From an uncultured Flavobacterium sp. (lineage in GTDB: Bacteria; Bacteroidota; Bacteroidia; Flavobacteriales; Flavobacteriaceae), in contig NZ_OY730255.1 in assembly GCF_963422545.1 (NCBI RefSeq), positions 62,001 through 126,000 of the forward strand: a DNA stretch of 64,000 nt. The letters run 5' to 3'. How positions within the stretch are numbered: position 1 is the first letter of the stretch; each line of letters starts with the position of its first letter. Below the pieces are notes generated by a model, which was not told the DNA's origin, made no database searches, and was given only the letters and a program-made list of their open reading frames with translations. A program made the position numbers and the translations under genes. Positions 26,869-36,317 of the stretch are shown piece after piece.

Positions 26869-27111
26869 ATGGATTTTTTATATTTCTTACTTATAGGAGC
26901 CATTTCAGGATGGTTAGCAGGTCAGGTCTGGAAAGGTGCCGGCTTTGGATTACTTGGTAATATCGTCGTTGGAATCATCGGCGGAATTGTTGGTGGCTGG
27001 ATTGCCGGAAAACTGGGCATTGGCGGCGGCGGACTTCTTTGGCAAATTATTATAGCCGTTGGGGGCGCCTGGGTTCTATTATTTATAATTAGTCTGATAA
27101 AAAAAGCATAA
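26869..27111 (+). CDS. GlsB/YeaQ/YmgE family stress membrane protein
   Basis: An 80-residue protein, almost all hydrophobic and Gly-rich, with three spans. It has 'GAISGWLAGQVWKGAGFGLL' and 'GIIGGIVGGWIAGKLGI', the family hallmark (also called transglycosylase-associated). Members are often induced by envelope or osmotic stress, which suits the position after aqpZ. Its molecular function is unknown. Confidence 0.85.
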   Translation: MDFLYFLLIGAISGWLAGQVWKGAGFGLLGNIVVGIIGGIVGGWIAGKLGIGGGGLLWQIIIAVGGAWVLLFIISLIKKA

Positions 27112-27137
27112 TTACTTTACTAAGTAACCTCATTTTG

Positions 27138-27178
27138 AAAGAGAAAATCCGATATATTTATATTTGATTTTCTCTTTT
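27138..27178 (+). terminator. Terminator of the aqpZ operon
   Basis: AAAGAGAAAATC and GATTTTCTCTTT flank a 17-nt AT-rich loop, 26 bp after the GlsB-like gene, with further T-rich sequence. The 150 bp that follow contain no recognised element. Confidence 0.6.
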
Positions 27179-27335
27179 CTGTTTTAGACTAAGCATTTTA
27201 TACAATAGCATATTCAGTTTTTAGTACTAAATTGAAATTTTGCCTACCTTTAAGTACAAAACATTAAAGGTTTTGCTACTGTGCCAAGTCACAGGACATT
27301 AGCGCCAATCTTCGAACCAAACACCTAAACGGAAA

Positions 27336-27803
27336 ATGAGCAAAGAACAGAAAGACGATTTATTGAAATTTCTACAGCCATTCGGGGAAGAAATCACTGA
27401 AATAGTTTTGTGGCTGAGAGACTTTGTTTGGGACTTGTATCCAAAAACTAATGAACTGATTTATGATAATTATAACGCTTTAGCTTTTGGGTGGTCACCA
27501 ACCGAAAAACTCGGACACACATTTTGCTCAATTGCAATTGGAAGAACAAGCAAAAAAATTCATTTGGGATTTTATTGGGGAAGCGAAATTTCTGATCCGG
27601 AAAAAAAATTAATTGGAAATGGCAATCAATACCGTTATTTACTTGTTTCAAATAAAAACGATTTTCCAAAAGAGTACGCTAAAGAGCTTATTATAAACGC
27701 ATTTGAAAATTCAATACTGAAAGTAAAAGACAAAAAGGAATTGAGAGAAGGATTAACAATAACAAAATCTGTTTCAGAAAAAAAACGCGAAAAGAAAAAA
27801 TAA
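27336..27803 (+). CDS. DUF1801-type protein
   Basis: A 155-residue cytoplasmic protein. The pattern 'LYPKTNELIYDNYNALAFGW' followed by 'KKIHLGFYWGSEI' and 'GNGNQYRYLLVSN' resembles the DUF1801 (YdhG-like) fold. The C-terminus is a Lys/Glu-rich tail. No reaction is established for the family. It is a single gene with no operon partner. Confidence 0.65.
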   Translation: MSKEQKDDLLKFLQPFGEEITEIVLWLRDFVWDLYPKTNELIYDNYNALAFGWSPTEKLGHTFCSIAIGRTSKKIHLGFYWGSEISDPEKKLIGNGNQYRYLLVSNKNDFPKEYAKELIINAFENSILKVKDKKELREGLTITKSVSEKKREKKK

Positions 27804-27870
27804 AGCCCGTTACTAACAACATTAGCCTTTAGATAAATGAAACATTTTGAATATTATAAATCCAATTATT

Positions 27871-28698
27871 ATGAATGAAGTAATTGCTTATTTCAGTACA
27901 ATTCCGTCTTCGCATCGAAGTTTAATTTTGGTTGGAGGAATAACTTTTTTTTGGATTTTAGAAAATACCTTTCCCCTATTCAACATGCGGTACAAAAAAT
28001 GGCATCATGCAGGAATCAATTTTTTCCTGACATTGACCACCATTATTATTAACTTTTTACTGGCTTTTATCTTAATCAAAACCGCATTCTGGGCAACTGA
28101 AAATCATTTTGGAATATTACAATGGCTTCCAGAAATCCCTATTTTGCTTTATACTTTAATAGGACTCCTTTTGTTGGATTTGATTGGTGCTTATTTACCT
28201 CATTATATCCAGCATAAAATAAAATTTCTGTGGCGTTTTCACATTGTTCATCATACAGATACCTGGATTGATACGACAACTGCCAACAGACATCATCCGG
28301 GCGAAAGCGTGATTCGTTTCATATTTACAACTTTGGGAGTTTTGATAATAGGAACTCCAATGTGGATGGTCTTTTTATATCAGACTTTATCCGTTGTTGC
28401 GACACAATTTAATCATGCCAACATTTCGCTGCCCGATAAACTGGACGTTTTCCTGAGTTATTTTATCGTTTCTCCCAATATGCACAAAGTACATCATCAT
28501 TATGTTGTTCCTTATACAGATAGTAATTATGGAAACATATTTTCGGTTTGGGATCGTCTTTTTGGCACCTTTACAACATTATCCAAAGACAAATTAATTT
28601 ATGGAATTGACACTCACATGATGCCCAAAGAAAACAATAAATTGAAAAATTTGTTGAAAATTCCGTTTCAAAAATTGAGATCCATAAAAAACAGTTAA
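27871..28698 (+). CDS. Sterol desaturase / fatty acid hydroxylase family protein
   Basis: The frame opens at a TTG at 27847, but the ATG at 27871 fits better (275 residues). It is a membrane protein with about four spans and the clustered histidines that bind the di-iron centre: 'YLPHYIQHK', 'FHIVHHTDTW', 'NRHHPGE' and 'HKVHHHY'. These enzymes use O2 to hydroxylate or desaturate lipid-like substrates in the membrane. Which lipid is modified here is unknown. It stands alone. Confidence 0.85.
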   Translation: MNEVIAYFSTIPSSHRSLILVGGITFFWILENTFPLFNMRYKKWHHAGINFFLTLTTIIINFLLAFILIKTAFWATENHFGILQWLPEIPILLYTLIGLLLLDLIGAYLPHYIQHKIKFLWRFHIVHHTDTWIDTTTANRHHPGESVIRFIFTTLGVLIIGTPMWMVFLYQTLSVVATQFNHANISLPDKLDVFLSYFIVSPNMHKVHHHYVVPYTDSNYGNIFSVWDRLFGTFTTLSKDKLIYGIDTHMMPKENNKLKNLLKIPFQKLRSIKNS

Positions 28699-28818
28699 AA
28701 ACAGTAAAAAAAGTGCACTTGAACTTACCAAGTAATTATTTTTTTTATTAATATTGATATTAAATTTGAAAATCAATCTATTAATCATTAACCTCTATTT
28801 TGAATTAATTTTCACGTG

Positions 28819-29097
28819 ATGAAAAAGAGTAACCGCAAAGAATTGAATTGGGAACAAACGGAAAGACTTGTTTCGTTAGCTTTAGAAGAAAAAAATCCAT
28901 TTGAAATCATAAAGAAAGAATTTGGATTAGCAGAAAAAGAAGTTCTGGAAATCATGAAAAAGAAAATGCCTCTTGAAAAATTTGAGATGTGGAAAAAGAA
29001 GGCCATTGCTAATAAACCAAAACCGAAACCAGTTAAAATAGATGATTTTGATGAGGATTTGGACGGTAAATACTATATAAAAAACAAACTAGACTAA
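28819..29097 (+). CDS. DUF2805 / TIGR03643 family protein
   Basis: A 92-residue basic cytoplasmic protein starting at the ATG at 28819 (an in-frame GTG lies directly before). 'LNWEQTERLVSLALEEKNPF' and 'FGLAEKEVLEIMKKKMP' make a helix-turn-helix-like N-terminal half typical of the DUF2805 group. A Lys/Pro linker and an acidic tail follow. A nucleic-acid role is guessed from charge only. Confidence 0.75.
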   Translation: MKKSNRKELNWEQTERLVSLALEEKNPFEIIKKEFGLAEKEVLEIMKKKMPLEKFEMWKKKAIANKPKPKPVKIDDFDEDLDGKYYIKNKLD

Positions 29098-29101
29098 GAC
29101 G

Positions 29102-29128
29102 AAACTCCTGTTCTTCAGGAGTTTTTTT
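29102..29128 (+). terminator. Terminator after the DUF2805 gene
   Basis: AACTCCTG and CAGGAGTT pair around a short loop and run into eight T, 4 bp after the stop codon. A compact intrinsic terminator. Confidence 0.85.
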
Positions 29129-29196
29129 TATATTTTTAATTTCATGTAACATTTTTACCTTTTGTAAGTCTAATACACATAACTAAACTTATTCAA

Positions 29197-31056
29197 ATGA
29201 AAAAAATACTTTACACTTTAGCTCTCGCAGTAACGCTTTGGAGCTGTAAAACAGGAAGCTCTTCGGGCGCTGCAAAAAGCAATGTCGTAGATGTCAATAT
29301 CAATCTTGTCGATGTAAAAGACGACAAAGTTCTGGTAACTGTTACTCCTCCACAAATAAAAACTGACGAAGTTATTTACAGTATTCCAAAAACAGTTCCG
29401 GGTACTTATTCTACAGATAATTATGGTAAATATTCAGATAGTTTTAAAGCTTTTGACGCAAAAGGAAATGCTTTAACTGTAAAAAGAATTGACGATAACT
29501 CCTGGTCAATTTCAAATGCAAAATCATTAAAAAAAGTTACTTATTTAGTAGGCGATACATTTGATACTGAAAAAGGAACCGGATTTGGTAACGACGATGT
29601 ATTTTCGCCAGCGGGAACAAACATCAATGCGGGAATCAATTTTATGGTAAACACACATGGTTTTGTGGGGTATTTTCAAGATAAATTAGATGTTCCTTAC
29701 AAAGTTACTATCACACATCCTGAAACACTTTGGGGAGCGACTTCAATGACTGACGAAGACGCAAGCAAAACAAGTGATGTTTTTACAACGTCTCGTTACG
29801 CTATTTTAGTTGAGAATCCAATTATGTATTCAAAACCTGATTATACTACTTTTAATGTAAATGGAATGGATATTTTGATTGCTGTTTATTCTCCAACAGG
29901 AAAATTTACTGCAGAAAGTATCACACCGGAAATGAAAACGATGATGACGGCTCAGAAAAACTTTTTAGGAAAGGTAAACTCTACTAAAAAATACACTGTT
30001 TTATTATACTTATCATCAATGGCAAAAGACGACGCACACGGTTTTGGAGCTTTAGAGCATCCAACTGCAACTACGGTTGTTTTACCTGAATCTATGCCAA
30101 AAGAAAAGTTGGTAGAATCTATGAAGGACGTTGTTTCGCATGAGTTTTTTCATATCGTAACGCCATTAACTATCCACTCAAAAGAAATTCAGTTTTTTGA
30201 TTATAATGCACCAAAAATGTCTGAGCATTTATGGATGTACGAAGGTGTAACAGAATATTTTGCTAATCTTTTTCAAATCAACCAGGGTTTAATTAGTGAA
30301 GCTGAATTCTATACTCGTATTGCTGATAAAATCGAACAGGCAAAAAGATTAAATGATACAATGTCATTTACGCTAATGAGTAAAAATGTTTTAGTGCAAC
30401 CGTACAAAGATCAATACTTAAACGTATATCAAAAAGGAGCGCTTATCGGAATGTGTGTTGATATTATCATTAGAGAAAAAAGCAACGGAGAAAGAGGAAT
30501 TCTTGATCTAATGCATAAATTAGCTAACGAATATGGTATTGAAAAACCATTTAACGATGAAGAGCTTTTTGCTAAAATCACGCAATTAACTTATCCCGAA
30601 GTTGGCGAATTTTTGAATAAATATGTGGCTGGAACAACTCCAATTCCTTATGATTTTTATTTGGCAAAAGTTGGTGTAACAAAAGCATCTGAGAAAAAAG
30701 CATCTCCAATTTTCTTAAAAGGACAAACTCCATACATAAAAGTTGACAAACAAACTAAAGAAATTGCTGTTCGTCCTGAAATTGAACTAAACGAGTTCTT
30801 TAAGAATTTAAACTTAAAAGGTGGTGATATTATCCTGTCTGTAAACAATAAACCATATTCATTGGATAATATTTATGATTTGATTACGCAAGGTGAAAGC
30901 TGGAAAGAAAACGATCCTATCACGCTTCAGATAAAACGTGATGGAAAAGAACAAACCATTAAAGGAACTGTGAAATTACCATACGAAGAAACAGAAACTT
31001 TTAAAGCAACTGACGCTTCAAAAGAGAAACTTAAAAATGCATGGTTAAAAGGATAA
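29197..31056 (+). CDS. M61 family metallopeptidase with PDZ domain, lipoprotein
   Basis: A 619-residue lipoprotein (MKKILYTLALAVTLWSC). The catalytic zinc site is 'VSHEFFHIVTP' (H315, E316, H319) with the third ligand region 'WMYEGVTEYFA' (E349), as in glycyl-aminopeptidase-like M61 enzymes. A beta-rich N-terminal domain precedes it, and a C-terminal PDZ domain (about 510-600, 'LKGGDIILSVNNKPY') follows. It should cleave peptides at the cell surface or in the periplasm. A strong terminator follows, so it appears monocistronic. Confidence 0.9.
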   Translation: MKKILYTLALAVTLWSCKTGSSSGAAKSNVVDVNINLVDVKDDKVLVTVTPPQIKTDEVIYSIPKTVPGTYSTDNYGKYSDSFKAFDAKGNALTVKRIDDNSWSISNAKSLKKVTYLVGDTFDTEKGTGFGNDDVFSPAGTNINAGINFMVNTHGFVGYFQDKLDVPYKVTITHPETLWGATSMTDEDASKTSDVFTTSRYAILVENPIMYSKPDYTTFNVNGMDILIAVYSPTGKFTAESITPEMKTMMTAQKNFLGKVNSTKKYTVLLYLSSMAKDDAHGFGALEHPTATTVVLPESMPKEKLVESMKDVVSHEFFHIVTPLTIHSKEIQFFDYNAPKMSEHLWMYEGVTEYFANLFQINQGLISEAEFYTRIADKIEQAKRLNDTMSFTLMSKNVLVQPYKDQYLNVYQKGALIGMCVDIIIREKSNGERGILDLMHKLANEYGIEKPFNDEELFAKITQLTYPEVGEFLNKYVAGTTPIPYDFYLAKVGVTKASEKKASPIFLKGQTPYIKVDKQTKEIAVRPEIELNEFFKNLNLKGGDIILSVNNKPYSLDNIYDLITQGESWKENDPITLQIKRDGKEQTIKGTVKLPYEETETFKATDASKEKLKNAWLKG

Positions 31057-31074
31057 TCCTTTTTAAAACATAAA

Positions 31075-31106
31075 AAAAAAACCGACAAGTGATTGTCGGT
31101 TTTTTT
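31075..31106. terminator. Terminator after the M61 peptidase gene
   Basis: An A-run, the stem ACCGACAA/TTGTCGGT with a 4-nt loop, and seven T, 18 bp after the stop codon. Shape allows use in both directions. Confidence 0.85.
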
Positions 31107-31111
31107 ATTTT

Positions 31112-31207
31112 GTCCTTGCGAGGAACGAAGCAATCTCATCTTGCAAATCTATTTTAATTAGAAAAAGTGCTTGTTTTTAGTGTGATTGCTTCGATCCTCG
31201 CAAGGAC
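31112..31207. repeat. Inverted repeat 'GTCCTTGCGAGGAACGAAGC' family
   Basis: The arms at 31112-31135 and 31183-31207 are near-exact inverted copies separated by 47 bp, directly between a terminator and the next (convergent) gene. GC content is higher than the surroundings. It is an intergenic repeat with no coding potential. Confidence 0.7.
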
Positions 31208-31231
31208 TTTGTTTGTGTAAATCTTTATCTC

Positions 31232-31675
31232 TTATTTCTTAACTGGAAATTTCCAGTCAAATTCGTCTTTATCATTAATGATTGCTCCAATTTCGAATTT
31301 TACAACTTCATCAAATTCCGTTTGTAGAATAAACCAATTATCTTCATTGAAGTAATTCTCGAAAGTATCAAAAGTTTCCTGATTGAATTTTGTAATTCCT
31401 TTTACTGCTAAATCTTTCTTTACATCAGCAATTTTTCTTCCGATTAGTTTATATCCGAAAACTTCCAGATCGTTGCTTGAAGCGACTAAATAACCCAATT
31501 TCAGGTCTTCTTCCTGATAAAATGTCAATCTAATTTTTTGCGCATTATATACAAAAATCACATTGTCATCTTCGTCTTTATAATTTTTATCAGGTTTTCC
31601 TAAAGCAGCTGTTACATCGTTTTGCTTCATTCCGAAAAGCAATTTATCAATTCCTGATTTTAGATTTATTTTCAT
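31232..31675 (-). CDS. Conserved-looking small protein of unknown function
   Basis: A 147-residue cytoplasmic protein without signal peptide. The N-terminal segment 'LLFGMKQNDVTAALGKPDK' has the G(M)..(D)V...LG.P rhythm of BamE/SmpA-like folds. A second similar half may begin at 'GYKLIGRKIADVKKDL', which suggests an internal duplication. No family is assigned. About 190 bp upstream, to the GH92 gene, contain only repeat fragments ('GCCACGAATTACACAAATTT'). Confidence 0.6.
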   Translation of the reverse strand: MKINLKSGIDKLLFGMKQNDVTAALGKPDKNYKDEDDNVIFVYNAQKIRLTFYQEEDLKLGYLVASSNDLEVFGYKLIGRKIADVKKDLAVKGITKFNQETFDTFENYFNEDNWFILQTEFDEVVKFEIGAIINDKDEFDWKFPVKK

Positions 31676-31864
31676 ATTTACGTTTATTTAAAGTGCAAAT
31701 TTCGGGAAGTTTTTTGTTCTTCTGCCACGAATTACACAAATTTTCTCGAATTTTAATATTGCGGTCTGGTTGATCTACCCTTTCTGTCAGGCTGAGCGAC
31801 ATTACAACATCACAATAATTAACACCAGTGTAAATCCGTCTTATCCGTATAATCTGCGGTCTAT

Positions 31865-34204
31865 CTAATCTTGATATTGTTTTTTATTCGGTTTAGCGCT
31901 CATATAAAAGGTAATTTTCCCTCCATTCATAACATCTGCATGTTTCAAAAACGGTTTGTCCAATTGTTTTCCGTTTAAAAGCACTTTGCTAACAAACACA
32001 TTTTTATCCGATTGATTTACTGTTTCGACTTCGAAAGTTTTACCATTTTCTAAATTAAAAATTGCTTTTTTTACCAACGGACTTCCTAATGCATATTCAT
32101 CAGAACCTGGAGCAACTGGATAAAATCCTAAACTGCTGAAAATATACCAGGCACTCATTTGTCCAAAATCGTCATTTCCGCCCAAACCATCGGCGCCATT
32201 TCTGTACATTTTTTTCAGAATCATTCTGATTTTGTCTTGTGCTTTCCAAGGCGAATTTGTCCAGTCATACAAATAAACAACATGGTGTGAAGGCTCATTT
32301 CCGTGCACATAATTTCCGATTATTCCGTCTCTGCTGATATCTTCTGTATTTTCGAAATATTTGTCTGGTAAATGCATACTGAATAACGAATCCAGACGAA
32401 CATTAAATTGGTCATTTCCACCCATCATTTTAATCATTTCAGCAGGATCTTGCGGAACGTATAAACTATAATTCCATGAATTTCCTTCAATAAAACCTTG
32501 TCCGTGTGTATCAAGCTGATCAAATTCTTTTTTGAAAGTTCCGTCGTTTAATTTAGGACGCATGAAACCTGTTTTCTCGTCGTAAACGTTTTTATAATTT
32601 TTAGATCTTTCGATGAATTCATTATAAATAGCTGTCTTTCCTAATTTCTTAGCCGCCTGAGCAATTGCCCAGTCATCATAAGCATATTCTAATGTTTTAG
32701 AAACCGACGAACTATTTTTATCTTCAGGAACATAACCCATTTTCATGTAATATTCTAATCCGTCATAATAAGGAACTTTTGCTGTATTAACACAGGCCAG
32801 AAGTGCTTTTTCTTTATCAAAATTTCCATTCCCTTTTACAATTGCATCGGCAATTACAGAAACAGAATGATAACCTATCATACACCAATTTTCATTGGCA
32901 TAATGTGACCAGATTGGCAGCATTTTATGAACACTTTGATCAGAATGTGCCAACATTGAACTTATCATATCTGAGTTTCTTGTTGGCTGAACCAAATTAA
33001 AAAGTGGATGTAAAGCTCTGTAAGTGTCCCACAATGAATAACTGGTATAATTTTTAAAGTTATCTGCTTTATGAACATTCATATCCAAACCTTTGTAATT
33101 TCCGTCTAAATCCATGTATTCTGTTGGACCTAAAAACGCATGATACATTGCGGTATAGAAATTAACCAAATCTTCTTTCTGAATAGTTTCAATCTGGATT
33201 TTGTTCAACTCGTTGTTCCAAATTTCCTGACTTTGTTTTTTAACACGTTCAAAATCCCAATCCGGAATTTCTTTTTTCATGTTTTCTAATGCTCCGGCAG
33301 AACTTACAGGTGATAAAGCCATTTTTATTTTGATTTTTTCGCCTTCGTTTGTATCAAAATCAAAGAATAATTTTAGGTTTTGACCTGCCATTTCAGGAAA
33401 GTTTTTGGTTTGATCAAATCTTCCCCAAAAACCTCTGTAAACACTTTTTTCCTGCGCAGCTTGTCCGTAACTTTTAATTGGTTTACTAAAAGACATTGCA
33501 AAATAAACGGTTCTTGTCCTCGCCCAACCATTCGTTTGACGATATCCTGTAATTAAAGTATCGTTTTCTACACGAACGAAAGTCCAGACATTCTTTTTAT
33601 CATAATTGTAAATTCCTGAGGTTAAATCCAGAATAATATGTGCTTCATCAGATTTTGGAAAAGTATATTGATGCATTCCAACTCTTGTTGTTGCTGTCAG
33701 TTCGGCTTTGATTTTATGATCTTCAAGGAATACGCTGTAATATCCTGGTTCTGCTTTTTCCGTTGAATGCGAAAATGCTGATCGATAACCTGACAATGGT
33801 TTTGAAGCAACGCCTGGATTTAATTGTAATTTTCCAGTTGTAGGCATTATTAAAAAATCCCCTAAATCAGAATGTCCTGTTCCGCTAAAATGGGTGTGAC
33901 TAAAACCTACAATCGTTTTGTCTTCGTACTGATATCCTGCACAATATTTATAGACATCTCCATTGTATTTTCCGTTTAAACTGTACGCAACTGTATCTGT
34001 TTCAGGACTCAGCTGAACGCTTCCAAACGGAACTGTTGCGCCGGGATAAGTGTGTCCCATTTTTGCTGTTCCAATCATTGGATCTACATATTGAATCAAA
34101 TTTTTAAGGCTGTTTTCCTTTTTCTGCGCATTTGTATTTGCCGTAAAAGCAAACATTAAAATTCCAAATGCAATAATAAAAGCAGGTTTTTGTACAATAT
34201 TCAT
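31865..34204 (-). CDS. GH92 family alpha-mannosidase, exported
   Basis: The frame is open to 34288, but the ATG at 34204 starts a signal peptide (MNIVQKPAFIIAFGILM...NTNAQ), giving 779 residues. The family opening 'YVDPMIGTAKMGHTYPGATV' is clear. 'QGFIEGNSWNYS' contains the expected catalytic acid Glu, and 'GLGGNDDFGQMSAWYIF' the Asp pair proposed as base in this calcium-dependent inverting family. GH92 enzymes trim alpha-mannosides, mostly 1,2-linked, from N-glycans or yeast mannan. No SusC/SusD pair or other glycosidase is adjacent, so it is a lone gene divergent from the next one. Confidence 0.92.
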   Translation of the reverse strand: MNIVQKPAFIIAFGILMFAFTANTNAQKKENSLKNLIQYVDPMIGTAKMGHTYPGATVPFGSVQLSPETDTVAYSLNGKYNGDVYKYCAGYQYEDKTIVGFSHTHFSGTGHSDLGDFLIMPTTGKLQLNPGVASKPLSGYRSAFSHSTEKAEPGYYSVFLEDHKIKAELTATTRVGMHQYTFPKSDEAHIILDLTSGIYNYDKKNVWTFVRVENDTLITGYRQTNGWARTRTVYFAMSFSKPIKSYGQAAQEKSVYRGFWGRFDQTKNFPEMAGQNLKLFFDFDTNEGEKIKIKMALSPVSSAGALENMKKEIPDWDFERVKKQSQEIWNNELNKIQIETIQKEDLVNFYTAMYHAFLGPTEYMDLDGNYKGLDMNVHKADNFKNYTSYSLWDTYRALHPLFNLVQPTRNSDMISSMLAHSDQSVHKMLPIWSHYANENWCMIGYHSVSVIADAIVKGNGNFDKEKALLACVNTAKVPYYDGLEYYMKMGYVPEDKNSSSVSKTLEYAYDDWAIAQAAKKLGKTAIYNEFIERSKNYKNVYDEKTGFMRPKLNDGTFKKEFDQLDTHGQGFIEGNSWNYSLYVPQDPAEMIKMMGGNDQFNVRLDSLFSMHLPDKYFENTEDISRDGIIGNYVHGNEPSHHVVYLYDWTNSPWKAQDKIRMILKKMYRNGADGLGGNDDFGQMSAWYIFSSLGFYPVAPGSDEYALGSPLVKKAIFNLENGKTFEVETVNQSDKNVFVSKVLLNGKQLDKPFLKHADVMNGGKITFYMSAKPNKKQYQD

Positions 34205-34324
34205 CAGGTCTTTTTCTGTAATTGTTTGGCTTAGAAAATTACGATAAAATATAGTTTTAAAAAATTTAAATTTTAAACTAAATAGCATTTGAATATCTTT
34301 GGTTTTCTAAACTTAACTGCCAAA

Positions 34325-34948
34325 ATGAAAAAAATAACTGTATTCCTGTTTCTTCTAAATTCGATATTTGCTTTCTCTCAAAAAATTGAAAGTTATCCAT
34401 TAGATAAAGAACAAATAATTCAAAGAGAGCTTAATGAAATTTCTGATTTTCCTATTTACAGAGCTTTTGAATACAGTGATAAAGGCGGCGTTACTAATTT
34501 GGTTTTAACCGAAAATCAAAAAAATATTTCTAAAAAAGATACTTTAAACACCAAAATTCAGGCGATTTGTGCCATGAATGATCACGGTGGCTTTTTAGAG
34601 AAATGGAGAATTAATGATTTGCTGGAAGATTGTATTCCAAAAGAAACTACGATTTGGTTTTGGACAAAATACTGCAGCACAAAAGATCTTGATGGAGATG
34701 GTTATGTTGATCCGGTAATTGTTTACGGAACCAAAACTGAATATAATGAGATTAGACGTGTAAAAATTATTACGGTTTACAAGAACCAAAAATATGTAAT
34801 TCGCGCTGTTGAATGCGATTTAGATGATTGCAGAACTTTTAAGAAGGATCAAAACTGGAATGCGCTTCCACAGAAAATAAAAACTTATCTGGATCAATTA
34901 GTAATCAAAATTAGAAAGGAACAAGGTTTATTGTTGAAGAATGGATAA
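34325..34948 (+). CDS. Exported protein of unknown function
   Basis: The ATG at 34325 (not 34289) starts a signal peptide (MKKITVFLFLLNSIFAFSQ), giving 207 residues. 'CSTKDLDGDGYVDPVIVYG' looks like a Ca-binding D-x-D-G-D loop of FG-GAP/EF-hand type. No enzyme motif is seen. It is divergent from the GH92 gene, with 120 bp between the starts. Confidence 0.7.
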   Translation: MKKITVFLFLLNSIFAFSQKIESYPLDKEQIIQRELNEISDFPIYRAFEYSDKGGVTNLVLTENQKNISKKDTLNTKIQAICAMNDHGGFLEKWRINDLLEDCIPKETTIWFWTKYCSTKDLDGDGYVDPVIVYGTKTEYNEIRRVKIITVYKNQKYVIRAVECDLDDCRTFKKDQNWNALPQKIKTYLDQLVIKIRKEQGLLLKNG

Positions 34949-35039
34949 AATAAATTCCAATTTTAAAAATTCCAATTGCTGGATTCTCTATCTTAAACTT
35001 CATTTAAAAATATTCTTGCAATCGCTTTTCTTTGTCTAA

Positions 35040-35086
35040 GCTGGATTAAAATCCAGCCCTAGAATATTGGTCGAGCCTAACGGCTC
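35040..35086. repeat. Two short palindromes in the gap before the acetyltransferase gene
   Basis: GCTGGATTAAAATCCAGC (35040-35057) is a perfect palindrome and GAGCCTAACGGCTC (35073-35086) a second one. The first shares the 'GGATTxAAATCC' core with the 20-kb array and with 57.4 kb. The rest of 34949-35092 shows nothing else. Confidence 0.5.
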
Positions 35087-35092
35087 TTATTC

Positions 35093-35701
35093 CTAAAGTT
35101 TACGCTTTAAATTCTCTTTTACCACATCAAACCATTCGTTTCTTAGAATACTTAAAACAATCGAATCACGACGAACTTCTCTATTTGCTGTTGGCATGTG
35201 ATTGCGTAAAACTCCTTCGACCTTGCAGCCGATGCTTTTCATCGCAGCGACACTGCGTTCGTTATTATTATCAGCGCGGAATTCTACACGCTCCATTCCG
35301 AGGGTTTCAAAAGCAAATTGCAGTAACAAAAATTTACAGTGTTTGTTTAATCCGGTTCCTCTAAATGCTGAACCGTACCAAGTGTAGCCTAATTGTAGAG
35401 TTTTATATTCAAGCTGAATGTCGTAAAAACGTGTTGATCCAGCGTATTTTTGAGATTTTTTGTCGAATACTATAAAAGGAAATTCTCTTTTATCACCTCG
35501 GGCTTTTATTGCTGATTGGATGTATTTTATCAAATTTTCTTTTCCGTCGGCACCAACTAATGAATACTTCCATGTTTCTGGCTCGTTAATGGAAATTTCT
35601 AATAAATTATCGACGTCTGATTCTTGTAAGGGGCGTAATAAAACTAATTCGTCTTCTAAAATTATATTATCTGTGAAATTGAAATTTGAAGTTTGATTCA
35701 T
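35093..35701 (-). CDS. GNAT family N-acetyltransferase, RimJ/RimL-like
   Basis: A 202-residue cytoplasmic protein. 'LVLLRPLQESDVDNLLEI' begins the fold, 'LGYTWYGSAFRGTGLNKHC' holds the acetyl-CoA-binding loop (R/Q-x-x-G-x-G/A variant), and 'ERVEFRADNNNERSVAAMKS' with 'GCKVEGVLRNHMP' is typical of the RimJ/RimL-like subgroup acting on amines or N-termini. The substrate is unknown. Confidence 0.85.
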   Translation of the reverse strand: MNQTSNFNFTDNIILEDELVLLRPLQESDVDNLLEISINEPETWKYSLVGADGKENLIKYIQSAIKARGDKREFPFIVFDKKSQKYAGSTRFYDIQLEYKTLQLGYTWYGSAFRGTGLNKHCKFLLLQFAFETLGMERVEFRADNNNERSVAAMKSIGCKVEGVLRNHMPTANREVRRDSIVLSILRNEWFDVVKENLKRKL

Positions 35702-35790
35702 TGGTTTATTTCGATTAATTAAAGATTTCCAGACATTCTTTGGCTATATTTACTTTGCAACGATTCTCAAAGTTATTTATAGAGAAAAAA

Positions 35791-36147
35791 CTACTCACTC
35801 ATTTCGTCGTAACGTTCCGGAACTTGCGGATCATACAACGGACATTTGAATTCTTCCATCAGAGCGACTAACTTGTTCATGGTTTTGCCTTCAGTTCCGT
35901 AACAATCGATTTTAACACTTTGAGGTGTTGTAATTACTTGAAATGCACCTTTTCCGTTGGTATTTTTCCAGCTGTTTTCATCTACTTTTTCCCATTCAGA
36001 AAAAACTGAAGCGATTCGGTTCATAATTACTTCAACCGGAAGTGTTTCAAGACCTTCGACTACTTCTTTTTCGACAAGGGCTTCATAAACTTCGTGATGA
36101 TTTAAGTAGATTTCTTCTAAGTATTTCCAAAAAAGTAATTCGTACAT
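35791..36147 (-). CDS. Small acidic protein of unknown function
   Basis: A 118-residue cytoplasmic protein rich in Glu, Trp and Tyr ('MYELLFWKYLEEIYLNHHE'). The second half looks like a small alpha/beta fold ending 'LYDPQVPERYDEMSE'. No family recognised. It lies downstream of purM in the same direction but is separated by a 170-bp repeat-bearing gap. Confidence 0.6.
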   Translation of the reverse strand: MYELLFWKYLEEIYLNHHEVYEALVEKEVVEGLETLPVEVIMNRIASVFSEWEKVDENSWKNTNGKGAFQVITTPQSVKIDCYGTEGKTMNKLVALMEEFKCPLYDPQVPERYDEMSE

Positions 36148-36168
36148 AGCCTGTGTGTGTTTTTAAAC

Positions 36169-36307
36169 CATATAAGTGATATAAGAAAATATAAATAAGT
36201 GTTATCCTGAGCAAAGTCGAAGACTTTTCAATTGGAACGGGTTTCGACTTCGTTCAGCCTGACAATCAATTCAGCTCAGCTTAAAATGAACTTATATTAC
36301 TTATATG
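36169..36307. repeat. Nested inverted repeat downstream of purM
   Basis: Outer arms CATATAAGTGATATAAG (36169-36185) and CTTATATTACTTATATG (36291-36307) pair with one mismatch. Inside is a second, imperfect pair: CCTGAGCAAAGTCGAAG against TTTCGACTTCGTTCAGCCTG. It fills the purM-35791 gap and ends 10 bp before the purM stop, so it may also end that transcript. Confidence 0.6.
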
Positions 36308-36317
36308 GTGAAATAAA

